Source: Butyrivibrio sp. CB08 (lineage in GTDB: Bacteria; Bacillota; Clostridia; Lachnospirales; Lachnospiraceae). From it: 64,000 nucleotides of DNA. A program made the translations under genes and the position numbers. The notes below the pieces were generated by a model, which did not search any database, was not told the DNA's origin, and saw only the letters and a list, made by a program, of their open reading frames with translations. The stretch is taken from NCBI RefSeq assembly GCF_003625485.1, contig NZ_RAIR01000001.1, positions 682,001 to 746,000 on the forward strand. Reading direction: 5' to 3'. Shown here in pieces: positions 16,157 to 24,338 of the stretch (the stretch's first letter is position 1; every line of letters starts with the position of its first letter).

Positions 16157-18860
16157 ATTATCAGGATTTTTTGCAATCTTAATAACATGCGCTTCCCTCG
16201 CCGGGATTTCTTTTCTCCTGTATGAGTTTATTGTGGTGAATGGAATCTATCCCAGCGGTGAGGACGTGTTCTACCACCTGTTCAGAGGTGATGCTCTCTA
16301 TAAGTCCATTGTAAAAAGAGATTACTATCCCCTGTACAACACCATGTGGTACAACGGCATTCAGCCCTTAAGGTACATTGCGCCGCTGTCAGCTCTTGTG
16401 ATAGCCCTTTGCGAGATGTACGCAGGAGGGCAGCTTTATATTGCCTATATTTATTACTGTATAGTTCTCTTTTGCCTTGGCCAGATCATCTGGACAGCTA
16501 TTGGTTTTAAAAAGAGAAGGCCTCTGACCGGTACAATATTTGGAATAATATGGTTCTTTCTTCCTATAAATATCTATGTTCTGTTTAGCCAGGGCAATCT
16601 TGCCATGGCTCTTTGCGTGTGCTTTGTGCCACTGCTTTTTGTTGGAGTATCTGAATATCTTCAAAATAACAGAACTTCCAGTCTTGTTTTCATTATGCTT
16701 ATCAGCATCCTGATGATATTGTCCCACACAGGGGTAGCTCTTTTGCACTTTTTGCTTGTATGGCTCTACATGCTGATACAGAGGTTCTTCTTTCAGAACA
16801 GAAGAAGGATCACAAAGGTCTTTATCAGCTTCTTTATTTCGTTTTTGATCTGCGGAATATACACAGTTCCTACGCTCATTAATGGCTACGATTTTGAGAA
16901 ACTGGACAAGGCAGGGAACTATTTCCAGAACATCTTAATCACGTTAAATCCGCTGTATCGTATTGATGTTAAGGACGCAGCTTATTTTGGATTATCTCTT
17001 TTGCTGATCGCAGTTCTTGGTATCCTTGTAAGCAACCATAAGTCTATCCCTATGTGCATTACAGCGGTTGTGGCGCTTCTTCTTACAAGCTCAACTTCCT
17101 ATCTGATGATAAAGATCATCCCAGGCTCTGAGATGCTGTGGCTCATAAGGATTCTTCCTGGAGCAGCTACGCTGGTTCTGCTTGCTCTCATCTACTGGGA
17201 GAAGCTAAGGAAGTGGATCCTTGTTTTCTTTATGTTGCTTATCGTTGCAGATTCGATTCCTTCACTTTACTGGATCTATGGGAACGGTAATGCAAGGCAG
17301 CCTGGTGAGAGACTCCTTGAGCTATCTGAAAAGACACTTATAAAAGAAGCGAGAGAGTTGTGCAACCAGAGAGTAGCTCTTATTGACCTTGGAACATTAT
17401 CTGGCGAGGGAGCTTTTGCCCTCAGCAACGGGCCAGATGGAGTTATGGAGGTTTATGGTCAGAAGTACGAGACAGCTGTGACTGGTGATAATACCATAAG
17501 GCTCAACATGGCCATGAGCGATGAGTACTTCGACTATCTCTTTGACAGGTGCATCACCCTTGGCGCAGATACGGTCATTATTGACAAGGAGCAGGCGCCA
17601 TACGGGGAAAAGAGTCTCATCCGACTTGATAAGGCTGCTGAAAAGTGCGGCTATGATTTCCTGTATGAGAACAGCAGATACATGCTCTATCACCTTGCCG
17701 GAGTGGATTCATATTTTGGAACAAAGACTAAGTATGACGCCATTGGAATAGGATACAGTGCATATTCTCTTTCTCTGGCTTTTCCTAATATCAAAGAGAC
17801 AAGCGATGAGTATCTTGACCACTACACATACGAGGAACTTTCTAAGTACAAGACTGTTTATCTGTCAGGGTTCTACTATGAAAACAGGATAAATGCAGAA
17901 AACCTTGTAAAGAAGCTGTCTGAAAACGGAGTAAGGGTCGTTATCCTGGCGGATGGAATGCCAGAAGATCGTGACACCAGAACCAAGACCTTTCTTGGAG
18001 TAACCTGCAATATTATCCAGTTTGAAAATGGTTATCCAATTCTTTATACCGAAGACTTTGGAGAGATGGATTGTGATCTTTTCCCAAGAGGATATTCCAA
18101 GTGGATCACGTATTACTTAAATGGTCTTCATTCTGTAAAGGGAACTATTTACGACAACAACATTGAGCTTGCGTTCTTTGGCTCTGGAATCAATGAGAAC
18201 GTCTGCTACATCGGACTTAACATTCCTTTCTACTACTACATTACAAGGGACTCCCACGCCGAGAAGATCATGCAGTGGGTGATGGGAATGGAACCTTCGG
18301 TTCTCCCTGAAAAAGAGATCTATCCGATCCAGGTTTCTTCATTCCTTAACGGACTTATGATAAACAGCCCTGTGGACGGACTTAATACAGGTATTGCTTA
18401 TCAGGATATATTCAGGTCAGACAGGGCAATAGGAGAGGACAATAATCTTCTTGTTGTAGATTCTGGAAATACCATAATAAGGGTTGTCTATCCATACCTT
18501 ATGGAAGGTCTTATTGCTACTGGAATAGGTATTCTTCTTTGCATGATATTCCTTGTATATTGCACCACATCTGAGATAAGGGACAGAGAGGGAAGAGTGC
18601 ACAAATCTGAACTTGAAGAGATACAAAAGGAAGAGGAACCTGTTTCAGAAAAAGCAGATGAAAACATTCCAGAAAATGAAGCTGAAAATGAAACTGAATT
18701 AGATACAAAATTAGATAAAGAAACTGATAATTTGGCTAAAATGGAAACTGATAAACTTAACTCCCCAAAAGAACCAAAATATGACCTTAAGTCATTTGAC
18801 CTTGACATCAGCAGTGGAGACGATTTTGATATCCCCTTTGGACAGAGGAATAAGGACTGA
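16146..18860 (+). CDS. large PTPS-related integral membrane protein (PF10131-like, GT-C-like)
   Basis: The 904-residue protein has about a dozen membrane helices in its first 390 residues. A roughly 350-residue extracytoplasmic alpha/beta region follows, then one further helix (about 785-805) and a Glu/Lys/Asp-rich cytoplasmic tail of about 90 residues. The first external loop contains YPSGEDVFYHLFRGDALYKS, acidic and aromatic, at the place where GT-C glycosyltransferases keep their catalytic acid. This matches the membrane family named 6-pyruvoyl-tetrahydropterin-synthase-related, named for its neighbours rather than for sequence. It overlaps the PTPS-like gene by 11 bp and is the last gene of the operon. 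A role in glycan transfer from a lipid carrier to the surface protein is inferred. Confidence 0.8.
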   Translation: MKSKLSGFFAILITCASLAGISFLLYEFIVVNGIYPSGEDVFYHLFRGDALYKSIVKRDYYPLYNTMWYNGIQPLRYIAPLSALVIALCEMYAGGQLYIAYIYYCIVLFCLGQIIWTAIGFKKRRPLTGTIFGIIWFFLPINIYVLFSQGNLAMALCVCFVPLLFVGVSEYLQNNRTSSLVFIMLISILMILSHTGVALLHFLLVWLYMLIQRFFFQNRRRITKVFISFFISFLICGIYTVPTLINGYDFEKLDKAGNYFQNILITLNPLYRIDVKDAAYFGLSLLLIAVLGILVSNHKSIPMCITAVVALLLTSSTSYLMIKIIPGSEMLWLIRILPGAATLVLLALIYWEKLRKWILVFFMLLIVADSIPSLYWIYGNGNARQPGERLLELSEKTLIKEARELCNQRVALIDLGTLSGEGAFALSNGPDGVMEVYGQKYETAVTGDNTIRLNMAMSDEYFDYLFDRCITLGADTVIIDKEQAPYGEKSLIRLDKAAEKCGYDFLYENSRYMLYHLAGVDSYFGTKTKYDAIGIGYSAYSLSLAFPNIKETSDEYLDHYTYEELSKYKTVYLSGFYYENRINAENLVKKLSENGVRVVILADGMPEDRDTRTKTFLGVTCNIIQFENGYPILYTEDFGEMDCDLFPRGYSKWITYYLNGLHSVKGTIYDNNIELAFFGSGINENVCYIGLNIPFYYYITRDSHAEKIMQWVMGMEPSVLPEKEIYPIQVSSFLNGLMINSPVDGLNTGIAYQDIFRSDRAIGEDNNLLVVDSGNTIIRVVYPYLMEGLIATGIGILLCMIFLVYCTTSEIRDREGRVHKSELEEIQKEEEPVSEKADENIPENEAENETELDTKLDKETDNLAKMETDKLNSPKEPKYDLKSFDLDISSGDDFDIPFGQRNKD

Positions 18861-18932
18861 TTAATGGTGAATTTGGAAACTGGAAATAAAATAGCCAGTG
18901 CCCCAGTTTACACAAATTTTATCCTTTGATAG

Positions 18933-18961
18933 TTGCTTGTAGTTGTGCAATATGCTATACT
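18933..18961 (+). promoter_or_regulatory. sigma-A-type promoter of the DUF5692-hyp operon
   Basis: TTGCTT (18933-18938) and TATACT (18956-18961) are separated by 17 bp. The leader to the start codon at 19022 is about 55 nt and contains an imperfect hairpin: GGCGTG near 18975 can pair with CATGCC near 19003 just before the GGAGG site, so translation control is possible. Confidence 0.6.
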
Positions 18962-19021
18962 AATTTAAATCATGGCGTGTTAGGCGAAACTATAAAAGAT
19001 TCATGCCAAAGGAGGACATTT

Positions 19022-20143
19022 ATGTTATTTCAACTTTACAGCAATCATGCATCAATGCAGCTGATCGGTTGGGTATTAGTGTTTGTGGGACTTATTCTCA
19101 TGAACGAGATTGGTCGTAGGACCAAAACAGGTGGAATGATCGTTTTCGTTGTCATTCCTACAATTCTTACAGTTTACTTTATTCTTGCTCACATGGGCAT
19201 GTTCGGTGGAAAGGCCAATCCTACAGTAGCTTTCATGGATGGCTGGTTCCACTACTTCAAGCTTTATGCTGCTGATATCGGCTGCGTAGGCTTCATGATG
19301 ATCAAGTACAAATGGGGCATTGGAAAAGAGAAATGGTTCAAATGGTTCCCATGGTTCATCGTTGCAGCTAACATCATGATCGCTAACGTTTCTGATATGG
19401 AGTCTGCTCTTGCAGCATACGGAATCACTGGCGACCTTTCAGGTGCTTGGTGGGCATCAAACGAGGGCGTATTCATCTATGGTGGATGGTGGAACGTAGT
19501 TAACGCTCTTGCTGGTATGATAAACATCTTCTGTATGACAGGTTGTGTACATCTTTACACATCAAAAGACAAGAATCATGCAGATATGCTCTGGCCAGAT
19601 ATGACAATCTGGTTTATACTTGCATATGATGTTTGGAATTTTGAGTACACATACCTCAATCTTCCTACACATTCATGGTACTGCGGTGTTGCACTTCTTC
19701 TTGCTCCTACATTTGCTAACGCATTCTGGAACAAGGGTGCATGGATCCAGAACCGTGCTAACACACTTGCAATCTGGTGTATGTGGGCTCAGGTTGTTCC
19801 TGCATTCCAGCTCAGCTCCAGATTTGCAGCAGCTCTTCCTTCAGTTTATGGCGGAGCAACCAAGGCTGGCATCACAACTATGGATCTCTATGCTAAGGCT
19901 ATCGATCTGTACAACTCAGGCGCTGGTAAGTCAGCTCAGGCTGGACAGATCATCGAGAGCATGGGAATCACAGCTAACCCTACAGCTCAGGGTGTTGTAG
20001 CTATCCTTGCAATCGCTATCAACGTAATCTGCATGGCAGAGATCATCAAGAGATCAATCAAACTTGGCAAGAATCCTTATGCTAACGAAGTATTCGTTGG
20101 AACTAAGGACTTCGATCTTGCAATGGAGCGCGCAGAGGTATAA
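19022..20143 (+). CDS. DUF5692 family polytopic membrane protein
   Basis: The 373-residue, very hydrophobic protein has about nine or ten predicted helices and is rich in Trp, Tyr and Phe. Charged or metal-capable residues lie within or next to helices, e.g. GWFHYFKLYAADIGC, NVSDMESA, CMTGCVHLYTS, AYDVWNFEYTYLNLPTHSWYC and a C-terminal VICMAEIIKRS. I recognise the DUF5692 family but no function is known for it. ATG 19022 follows an AAAGGAGGAC ribosome site, and the longer upstream frame lacks one. hypB begins at the very next base after its stop codon. This gives tight coupling to nickel-enzyme maturation genes, so a role in nickel transport or a membrane hydrogenase is conceivable but unproven. 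Confidence 0.8.
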   Translation: MLFQLYSNHASMQLIGWVLVFVGLILMNEIGRRTKTGGMIVFVVIPTILTVYFILAHMGMFGGKANPTVAFMDGWFHYFKLYAADIGCVGFMMIKYKWGIGKEKWFKWFPWFIVAANIMIANVSDMESALAAYGITGDLSGAWWASNEGVFIYGGWWNVVNALAGMINIFCMTGCVHLYTSKDKNHADMLWPDMTIWFILAYDVWNFEYTYLNLPTHSWYCGVALLLAPTFANAFWNKGAWIQNRANTLAIWCMWAQVVPAFQLSSRFAAALPSVYGGATKAGITTMDLYAKAIDLYNSGAGKSAQAGQIIESMGITANPTAQGVVAILAIAINVICMAEIIKRSIKLGKNPYANEVFVGTKDFDLAMERAEV

Positions 20144-20812
20144 ATGGATAACGTAAGAGTAATTGAAGTAAAAAGAAGCATTTTTGAAAGTAATGATAAG
20201 GATGCTGACAAGCTCAGAGGAGAACTTAAGGAGTCCAAGACTTTTCTTTTGAACCTTATGTCTTCACCAGGATCTGGTAAGACCACAACTCTTAAGAGAA
20301 CAATTGAAACCCTTAAGGACAAATACAGGATTGGCGTTATGGAAGCTGATATCGATTCAGACGTTGATGCCAAGGCTATCGCTGAGCTGGGCGTTAAGTC
20401 CATTCAGCTTCACACTGGCGGAATGTGCCATCTTGATGCTGATATGACAAGACAGGGTATTAAGGAACTTGATGTTTCAGACGTGGATTTTGCGATCCTT
20501 GAGAATGTAGGAAATCTTGTTTGTCCTGCAGAATTTGATACAGGAAGCACCAAGAATGCCATGATCCTCTCAGTTCCTGAGGGACATGACAAGCCACTTA
20601 AGTATCCTCTCATGTTTTCCATCTGTGATGTGGTTCTTATCAATAAGATGGATGTAGCGCCATACTTCGATTTCGATCTTGAAAAGTGTAAGGAATACAT
20701 CCTTATGCGTAATCCCAAGGCTAAGATAATTCCTATCTGTGCCAAGACTGGCGAGGGAATTGGAGCTTGGGCTGACTGGCTTTCAGAACAGATCGATGAG
20801 GCCATCAGATAA
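20144..20812 (+). CDS. hypB: hydrogenase/urease nickel incorporation GTPase HypB
   Basis: HypB is a SIMIBI-class GTPase that delivers nickel to [NiFe]-hydrogenase (or urease) precursors together with HypA. The 222-residue protein has Walker A SSPGSGKTTT (about residues 41-50), the metal-binding GGMCHLDADM segment in the G domain (Cys and His about 94-95), an FAILENVGN segment and NKMD as guanine-specificity motif (about 169-172). There is no N-terminal histidine-rich nickel store and no CxxCxC high-affinity site, so this is the short form. The ATG directly follows the upstream stop. hypC, D, E and F are not in the window. Confidence 0.93.
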   Translation: MDNVRVIEVKRSIFESNDKDADKLRGELKESKTFLLNLMSSPGSGKTTTLKRTIETLKDKYRIGVMEADIDSDVDAKAIAELGVKSIQLHTGGMCHLDADMTRQGIKELDVSDVDFAILENVGNLVCPAEFDTGSTKNAMILSVPEGHDKPLKYPLMFSICDVVLINKMDVAPYFDFDLEKCKEYILMRNPKAKIIPICAKTGEGIGAWADWLSEQIDEAIR

Positions 20813-20847
20813 GTTAGAATAATAATTTGGCAATGAGATGAGAGAAG

Positions 20848-20908
20848 AGCCATGCGATAAACAGGGGGAAGTTTATCTTTATCCTTAATATCGCCTGGCT
20901 TTTCTTAA
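20848..20908 (+). promoter_or_regulatory. structured RNA element or terminator between hypB and hypA
   Basis: AGCCATGCGATA (20848-20859) is complementary to TATCGCCTGGCT (20889-20900) at 11 of 12 positions and is followed by TTTCTT, like an intrinsic terminator. Inside it, GATAAAC (20856-20862) pairs exactly with GTTTATC (20871-20877). The two pairings share GATA (20856-20859) and are therefore mutually exclusive at that point. The rest of the 147-bp gap holds no gene. Confidence 0.5.
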
Positions 20909-20959
20909 GCTCATAAATTTGTATCAGTTGTATTTTACAAGGCAGACAAGGATAGACTT

Positions 20960-21304
20960 ATGCACGAACTTGGCGTTGTTTTTCGAATAATAGATGACCT
21001 TACGGAAGTAGGTAAAGAAAACGAACTTGAGAAAATTCATTCGGTTACTTTGCAGCTTGGAGAGGTGTCAGGAGTAGTACCATCTCTTTTAGAAGATGCC
21101 TGGAAGTGGGCTGCAGCGAGAACAGAACTTATGAAGGACTCAGAGCTTATCATCGAGACCCTTCCTGCTGTGACCTACTGTGAGGACTGCAAAAGCGAAT
21201 ATGAAACAGTAGCACATGGTAAGATCTGCCCGAATTGTGGCAGTGAACATACATATCTCTTAAAGGGAAACGAATTCATGATAAAAGAGATAGCAGCTAC
21301 GTAA
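20960..21304 (+). CDS. hypA: hydrogenase maturation nickel metallochaperone HypA
   Basis: The 114-residue protein starts MHELGV, keeping the N-terminal His2-Glu3 nickel site of the family (usual start MHE). It contains the C-terminal zinc finger with CEDC (about residues 74-77) and CPNC (about 91-94). HypA carries nickel and partners HypB. It lies 147 bp after hypB with a structured region between, and 35 bp before the oxidoreductase. Length and motifs are normal. Confidence 0.94.
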   Translation: MHELGVVFRIIDDLTEVGKENELEKIHSVTLQLGEVSGVVPSLLEDAWKWAAARTELMKDSELIIETLPAVTYCEDCKSEYETVAHGKICPNCGSEHTYLLKGNEFMIKEIAAT

Positions 21305-21339
21305 ATAGATGGCTTTTTTAGAAAGAAGAGGAAAAAACT

Positions 21340-24195
21340 ATGGATATGAATACATTTGATATGCAGGATCTTATGACTCCATACTCTCTGGATCCAAACC
21401 GTAACAGACAGGATCCAAGAGCTGGCATAATTCCTGAGTGGGTAGATATGAACGCTCCTTTCCGTGAGCCACTTGCAAAATTTGCAACTGTGGTAACTGA
21501 CAGAAAGAACATCAAGCTTGGTATTGAGAAGATCACCAAGGAGAGCCCTGAGTACTGGGGACTTTACAACCTTATCACTGATGCTCAGTGTGAGATCGCT
21601 CTCAAGATGGAAAAGAGAAAGCCTAAGACATTTGAGCAGATTGCAGCTCTTTGTCCTGAGTATTCAAAGGAAGAGCTTCAAAAGCAGCTTGATGAAATGT
21701 CTTATAACGGTGTTATCGAGTGGAACTATGAGAACGACAAGCACGAGAAGCAGTACGTTCTTCCTATGTACGTTCCAGGATCTGCTGAGTTTGGAAACAT
21801 GAACGGCAGAGTTATAGAGGCGCATCCTGAGGTTGGTCCATTCTTTGAGAGAATGAGCCGTATTCCTCTTGAGGGACTTACACACATGGTTCCTATGGGC
21901 GGCGCTGGTGTAGGCATGCATGTTATTCCGGTAGAGAAGGCTATTGAGATGGAGAATTCTGCAATAGGTCTTGAGAAGATCTCTTACTGGCTTGATTACT
22001 ATGAAGGAAAATACGCTGCATCTCCATGCTCATGCAGAAGATCAAGAAAGACTTATGAACAGGGCTGTGCTGATGATCCGGAAGGATGGTGCATAGCAAT
22101 TGGTGATATGGCTGACTATGTTGTTGAGACACAGAAGGATGGCCGTTACATCACTAAAGAAGAGGCTCTTGAGATCTTCAAGCAGGCTGAGGACAACGGA
22201 TTTGTTCATCAGATCACAAATATTGATGGAGAGCACAAGATCTTTGCTATCTGTAACTGTAATGTAAATGTATGCTATGCGCTTCGTACTTCACAGCTCT
22301 TTAATACTCCTAACATGTCTCGTTCAGCTTATGTTGCACACGTTGACAAGGAGAACTGTGTTGCTTGCGGACGCTGCGTTGAGGTTTGTCCTGCTGGTGC
22401 AGCTACTCTTGGACAGAAGCTCTGCAAGAAGGATGGAAGCGAAGTGATCTATCCTAAGATGCCTCTTCCTACTGAGAAGAAGTGGTCTACAGAGATGTGG
22501 ACAGAGGACTACCGTGATATTAACCGTATCAATACTCACAAGACTGGTACAGCTCCTTGTAAGACAGCCTGTCCAGCTCATATTCCTGTTCAGGGATATC
22601 TTAAGATGGCCGCTCAGGGCAGATATGAGGAGGCTCTTGCTCTTATCAAGAAGTACAATCCACTTCCTGCTGTTTGCGGACATGTATGTAACAGACGCTG
22701 TGAGGATGCATGTACAAGAGGAACTATAGATCAGGCCCTTGCTATCGATGAGGTTAAGAAGTTTGTAGCAATGCGTGATCTTCAGTCAAATACACGCTAT
22801 ATCCCTAAGAAGACTATTCCAAAGATTGGCGGCGGATTTGACGAGAAGGTAGCTATCATTGGTGCAGGACCAGCTGGTATTTCCTGTGCTTACTACCTTG
22901 CGCTTAAGGGATACAAGCCTACTCTGTTTGAGAAGAACAAGAAGCCAGGTGGAATGGTTACTTATGGTATTCCATCATTCGTTATGGAAAAGGATGTTGT
23001 GGAAGCAGAAGTTGACGTTCTTAGAGAACTTGGTGTTGATATACGTCTTGGAGTTGAGGTTGGTAAGGATATTACTCTTGCTCAGCTCAGAGAACAGGGA
23101 TACAAGGCATTCTATATTGCAATCGGCTGTCAGGGCGGCAGAGGCGTAAATGTTCCTGGAGAGGATGCAGAGGGCGTTATCAAGGGTGTTGATATCCTTC
23201 ACGACGTTATAGATGATGAGAATTATAAGCTTACTGGCGATACTGTAGTAATCGGTGGTGGTAACGTTGCTATCGACGTTAGCCGTACAGCGCTTCGCTG
23301 CGGATCACCTAAGATTACACAGGTTTCTCTTGAGACTAGAGATATCATGCCAGCTCTTCCTGAGGAGATCGAGATCGCAGAATCTGAAGGCATCGAACTC
23401 AGAGGCGGTTGGGGACCAAAGGAAATTCTCACTGAGAATGGCAAGGTTAAGGGTATTGTATTTAAGAAGTGTACTCAGGTTAAGAATGCTGAAGGACGCT
23501 TTGATCCTAAATATGATGAGAATGAGACTATGGAGATCGCATGTTCTAACGTAATCCTTTCAGTTGGACAGGCAACTGTATGGGGAGATCTTCTTAAGGA
23601 TGAGAAGGTTGAGTTCAGAGGACCAGCTCCAGCAGCAGATAAGATCACATTCCAGACAACTGTTCCTGATATCTTTGTTGGCGGTGATATGTTCTACGGC
23701 CCAAGATTTGCTATTGACGCTATCGCTTGTGGAAGAGAGGGCGCTGAGTCTATCCACAGATTTGTTCAGCCTCATTCTTCACTTACAATCGGCCGTGATC
23801 CTAACTTCTTTGTAGAGCTTGATAAGGACGACATCTCAGTTAAGGACTATGATCACGTTGGACGTCAGCAGCCAGGTGTTAAGAGCACAGACGGTAAGCT
23901 CTCATTCCGTGACAACAAGCTTGTATTCACAGAAGAGCAGGTTAAGAAGGAGACATCTCGTTGTCTTTCATGTGGTGCATCCATCGTTGATCCAAATAAG
24001 TGCGTAGGCTGCGGACTTTGCACAACAAGATGTGAATTTGACGCCATCAAGCTTACAAGGGATAATCCAGACTGCTCAACCATGAGAAAGGCTGAAGATA
24101 AGCTTAAGTACATCCTTCCTAATGGAGCTAAGCAGGCACTTGCAAGACCATTTGTAAGGAAGACTCCAAAAGAGACTGCATGGCTCAAGAAATAA
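21340..24195 (+). CDS. multidomain FAD- and NAD(P)-dependent oxidoreductase with [4Fe-4S] clusters (GltD/NfnB-like)
   Basis: The 951-residue protein has several modules. An N-terminal region of about 330 residues contains Cys-rich CSCRRS (about 230). A ferredoxin-type CVACGRCVEVCP segment lies near 340. A GltD-like Fe-S N-domain carries CPAHIPVQGYL and VCNRRCEDACTRG (about 410-460). The FAD-binding motif GAGPAGISCAYYL lies near 508 and the NAD(P)-binding motif VVIGGGNVAIDVSR near 636-650. A C-terminal CLSCG plus CVGCGLCTTRCEFDA ferredoxin domain lies near 870-900. Such proteins move electrons between NAD(P)H and ferredoxin or a partner subunit. The acceptor is unknown here. It sits 35 bp after hypA, so a redox link to a nickel hydrogenase is plausible but inferred. 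It ends at a strong terminator. Confidence 0.88.
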   Translation: MDMNTFDMQDLMTPYSLDPNRNRQDPRAGIIPEWVDMNAPFREPLAKFATVVTDRKNIKLGIEKITKESPEYWGLYNLITDAQCEIALKMEKRKPKTFEQIAALCPEYSKEELQKQLDEMSYNGVIEWNYENDKHEKQYVLPMYVPGSAEFGNMNGRVIEAHPEVGPFFERMSRIPLEGLTHMVPMGGAGVGMHVIPVEKAIEMENSAIGLEKISYWLDYYEGKYAASPCSCRRSRKTYEQGCADDPEGWCIAIGDMADYVVETQKDGRYITKEEALEIFKQAEDNGFVHQITNIDGEHKIFAICNCNVNVCYALRTSQLFNTPNMSRSAYVAHVDKENCVACGRCVEVCPAGAATLGQKLCKKDGSEVIYPKMPLPTEKKWSTEMWTEDYRDINRINTHKTGTAPCKTACPAHIPVQGYLKMAAQGRYEEALALIKKYNPLPAVCGHVCNRRCEDACTRGTIDQALAIDEVKKFVAMRDLQSNTRYIPKKTIPKIGGGFDEKVAIIGAGPAGISCAYYLALKGYKPTLFEKNKKPGGMVTYGIPSFVMEKDVVEAEVDVLRELGVDIRLGVEVGKDITLAQLREQGYKAFYIAIGCQGGRGVNVPGEDAEGVIKGVDILHDVIDDENYKLTGDTVVIGGGNVAIDVSRTALRCGSPKITQVSLETRDIMPALPEEIEIAESEGIELRGGWGPKEILTENGKVKGIVFKKCTQVKNAEGRFDPKYDENETMEIACSNVILSVGQATVWGDLLKDEKVEFRGPAPAADKITFQTTVPDIFVGGDMFYGPRFAIDAIACGREGAESIHRFVQPHSSLTIGRDPNFFVELDKDDISVKDYDHVGRQQPGVKSTDGKLSFRDNKLVFTEEQVKKETSRCLSCGASIVDPNKCVGCGLCTTRCEFDAIKLTRDNPDCSTMRKAEDKLKYILPNGAKQALARPFVRKTPKETAWLKK

Positions 24196-24205
24196 TGAAT
24201 TTCAA

Positions 24206-24241
24206 GGCGCTGGTGGGAGATGATCTCACCAGCCCTTTTTA
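24206..24241 (+). terminator. intrinsic terminator after the oxidoreductase gene
   Basis: GCTGGTG (24209-24215) pairs with CACCAGC (24227-24233), extended by GG/CC at the base and AGA/TCT inside, followed by T5. It closes the DUF5692-hyp-oxidoreductase unit. Confidence 0.88.
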
Positions 24242-24249
24242 TTTGCGAC

Positions 24250-24278
24250 TTGACTTAAACTTTAAAAATGTATATTAA
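24250..24278 (+). promoter_or_regulatory. sigma-A-type promoter of topA
   Basis: TTGACT (24250-24255) with TATTAA (24273-24278) at 17 bp spacing; TATATT at 24271 is an alternative -10 at 15 bp. It lies about 60 bp before the topA start codon and directly after the terminator. Confidence 0.55.
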
Positions 24279-24338
24279 TATGAAAGTGAACTTAACAGAA
24301 ACGTAACAGATTATTTTGTGAAGGGGCAAATACTATAA

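Noticed and set aside
18876..18920. Terminator at the end of the xrtG operon
   Set aside because: AAACTGG and CCAGTTT arms exist but are far apart and have no T run after them; not a credible intrinsic terminator.
20848..20908. Nickel/cobalt riboswitch in the hypB-hypA gap
   Set aside because: A hairpin is present, but the multi-stem core of the NiCo riboswitch could not be traced, so only a generic structured element is claimed.
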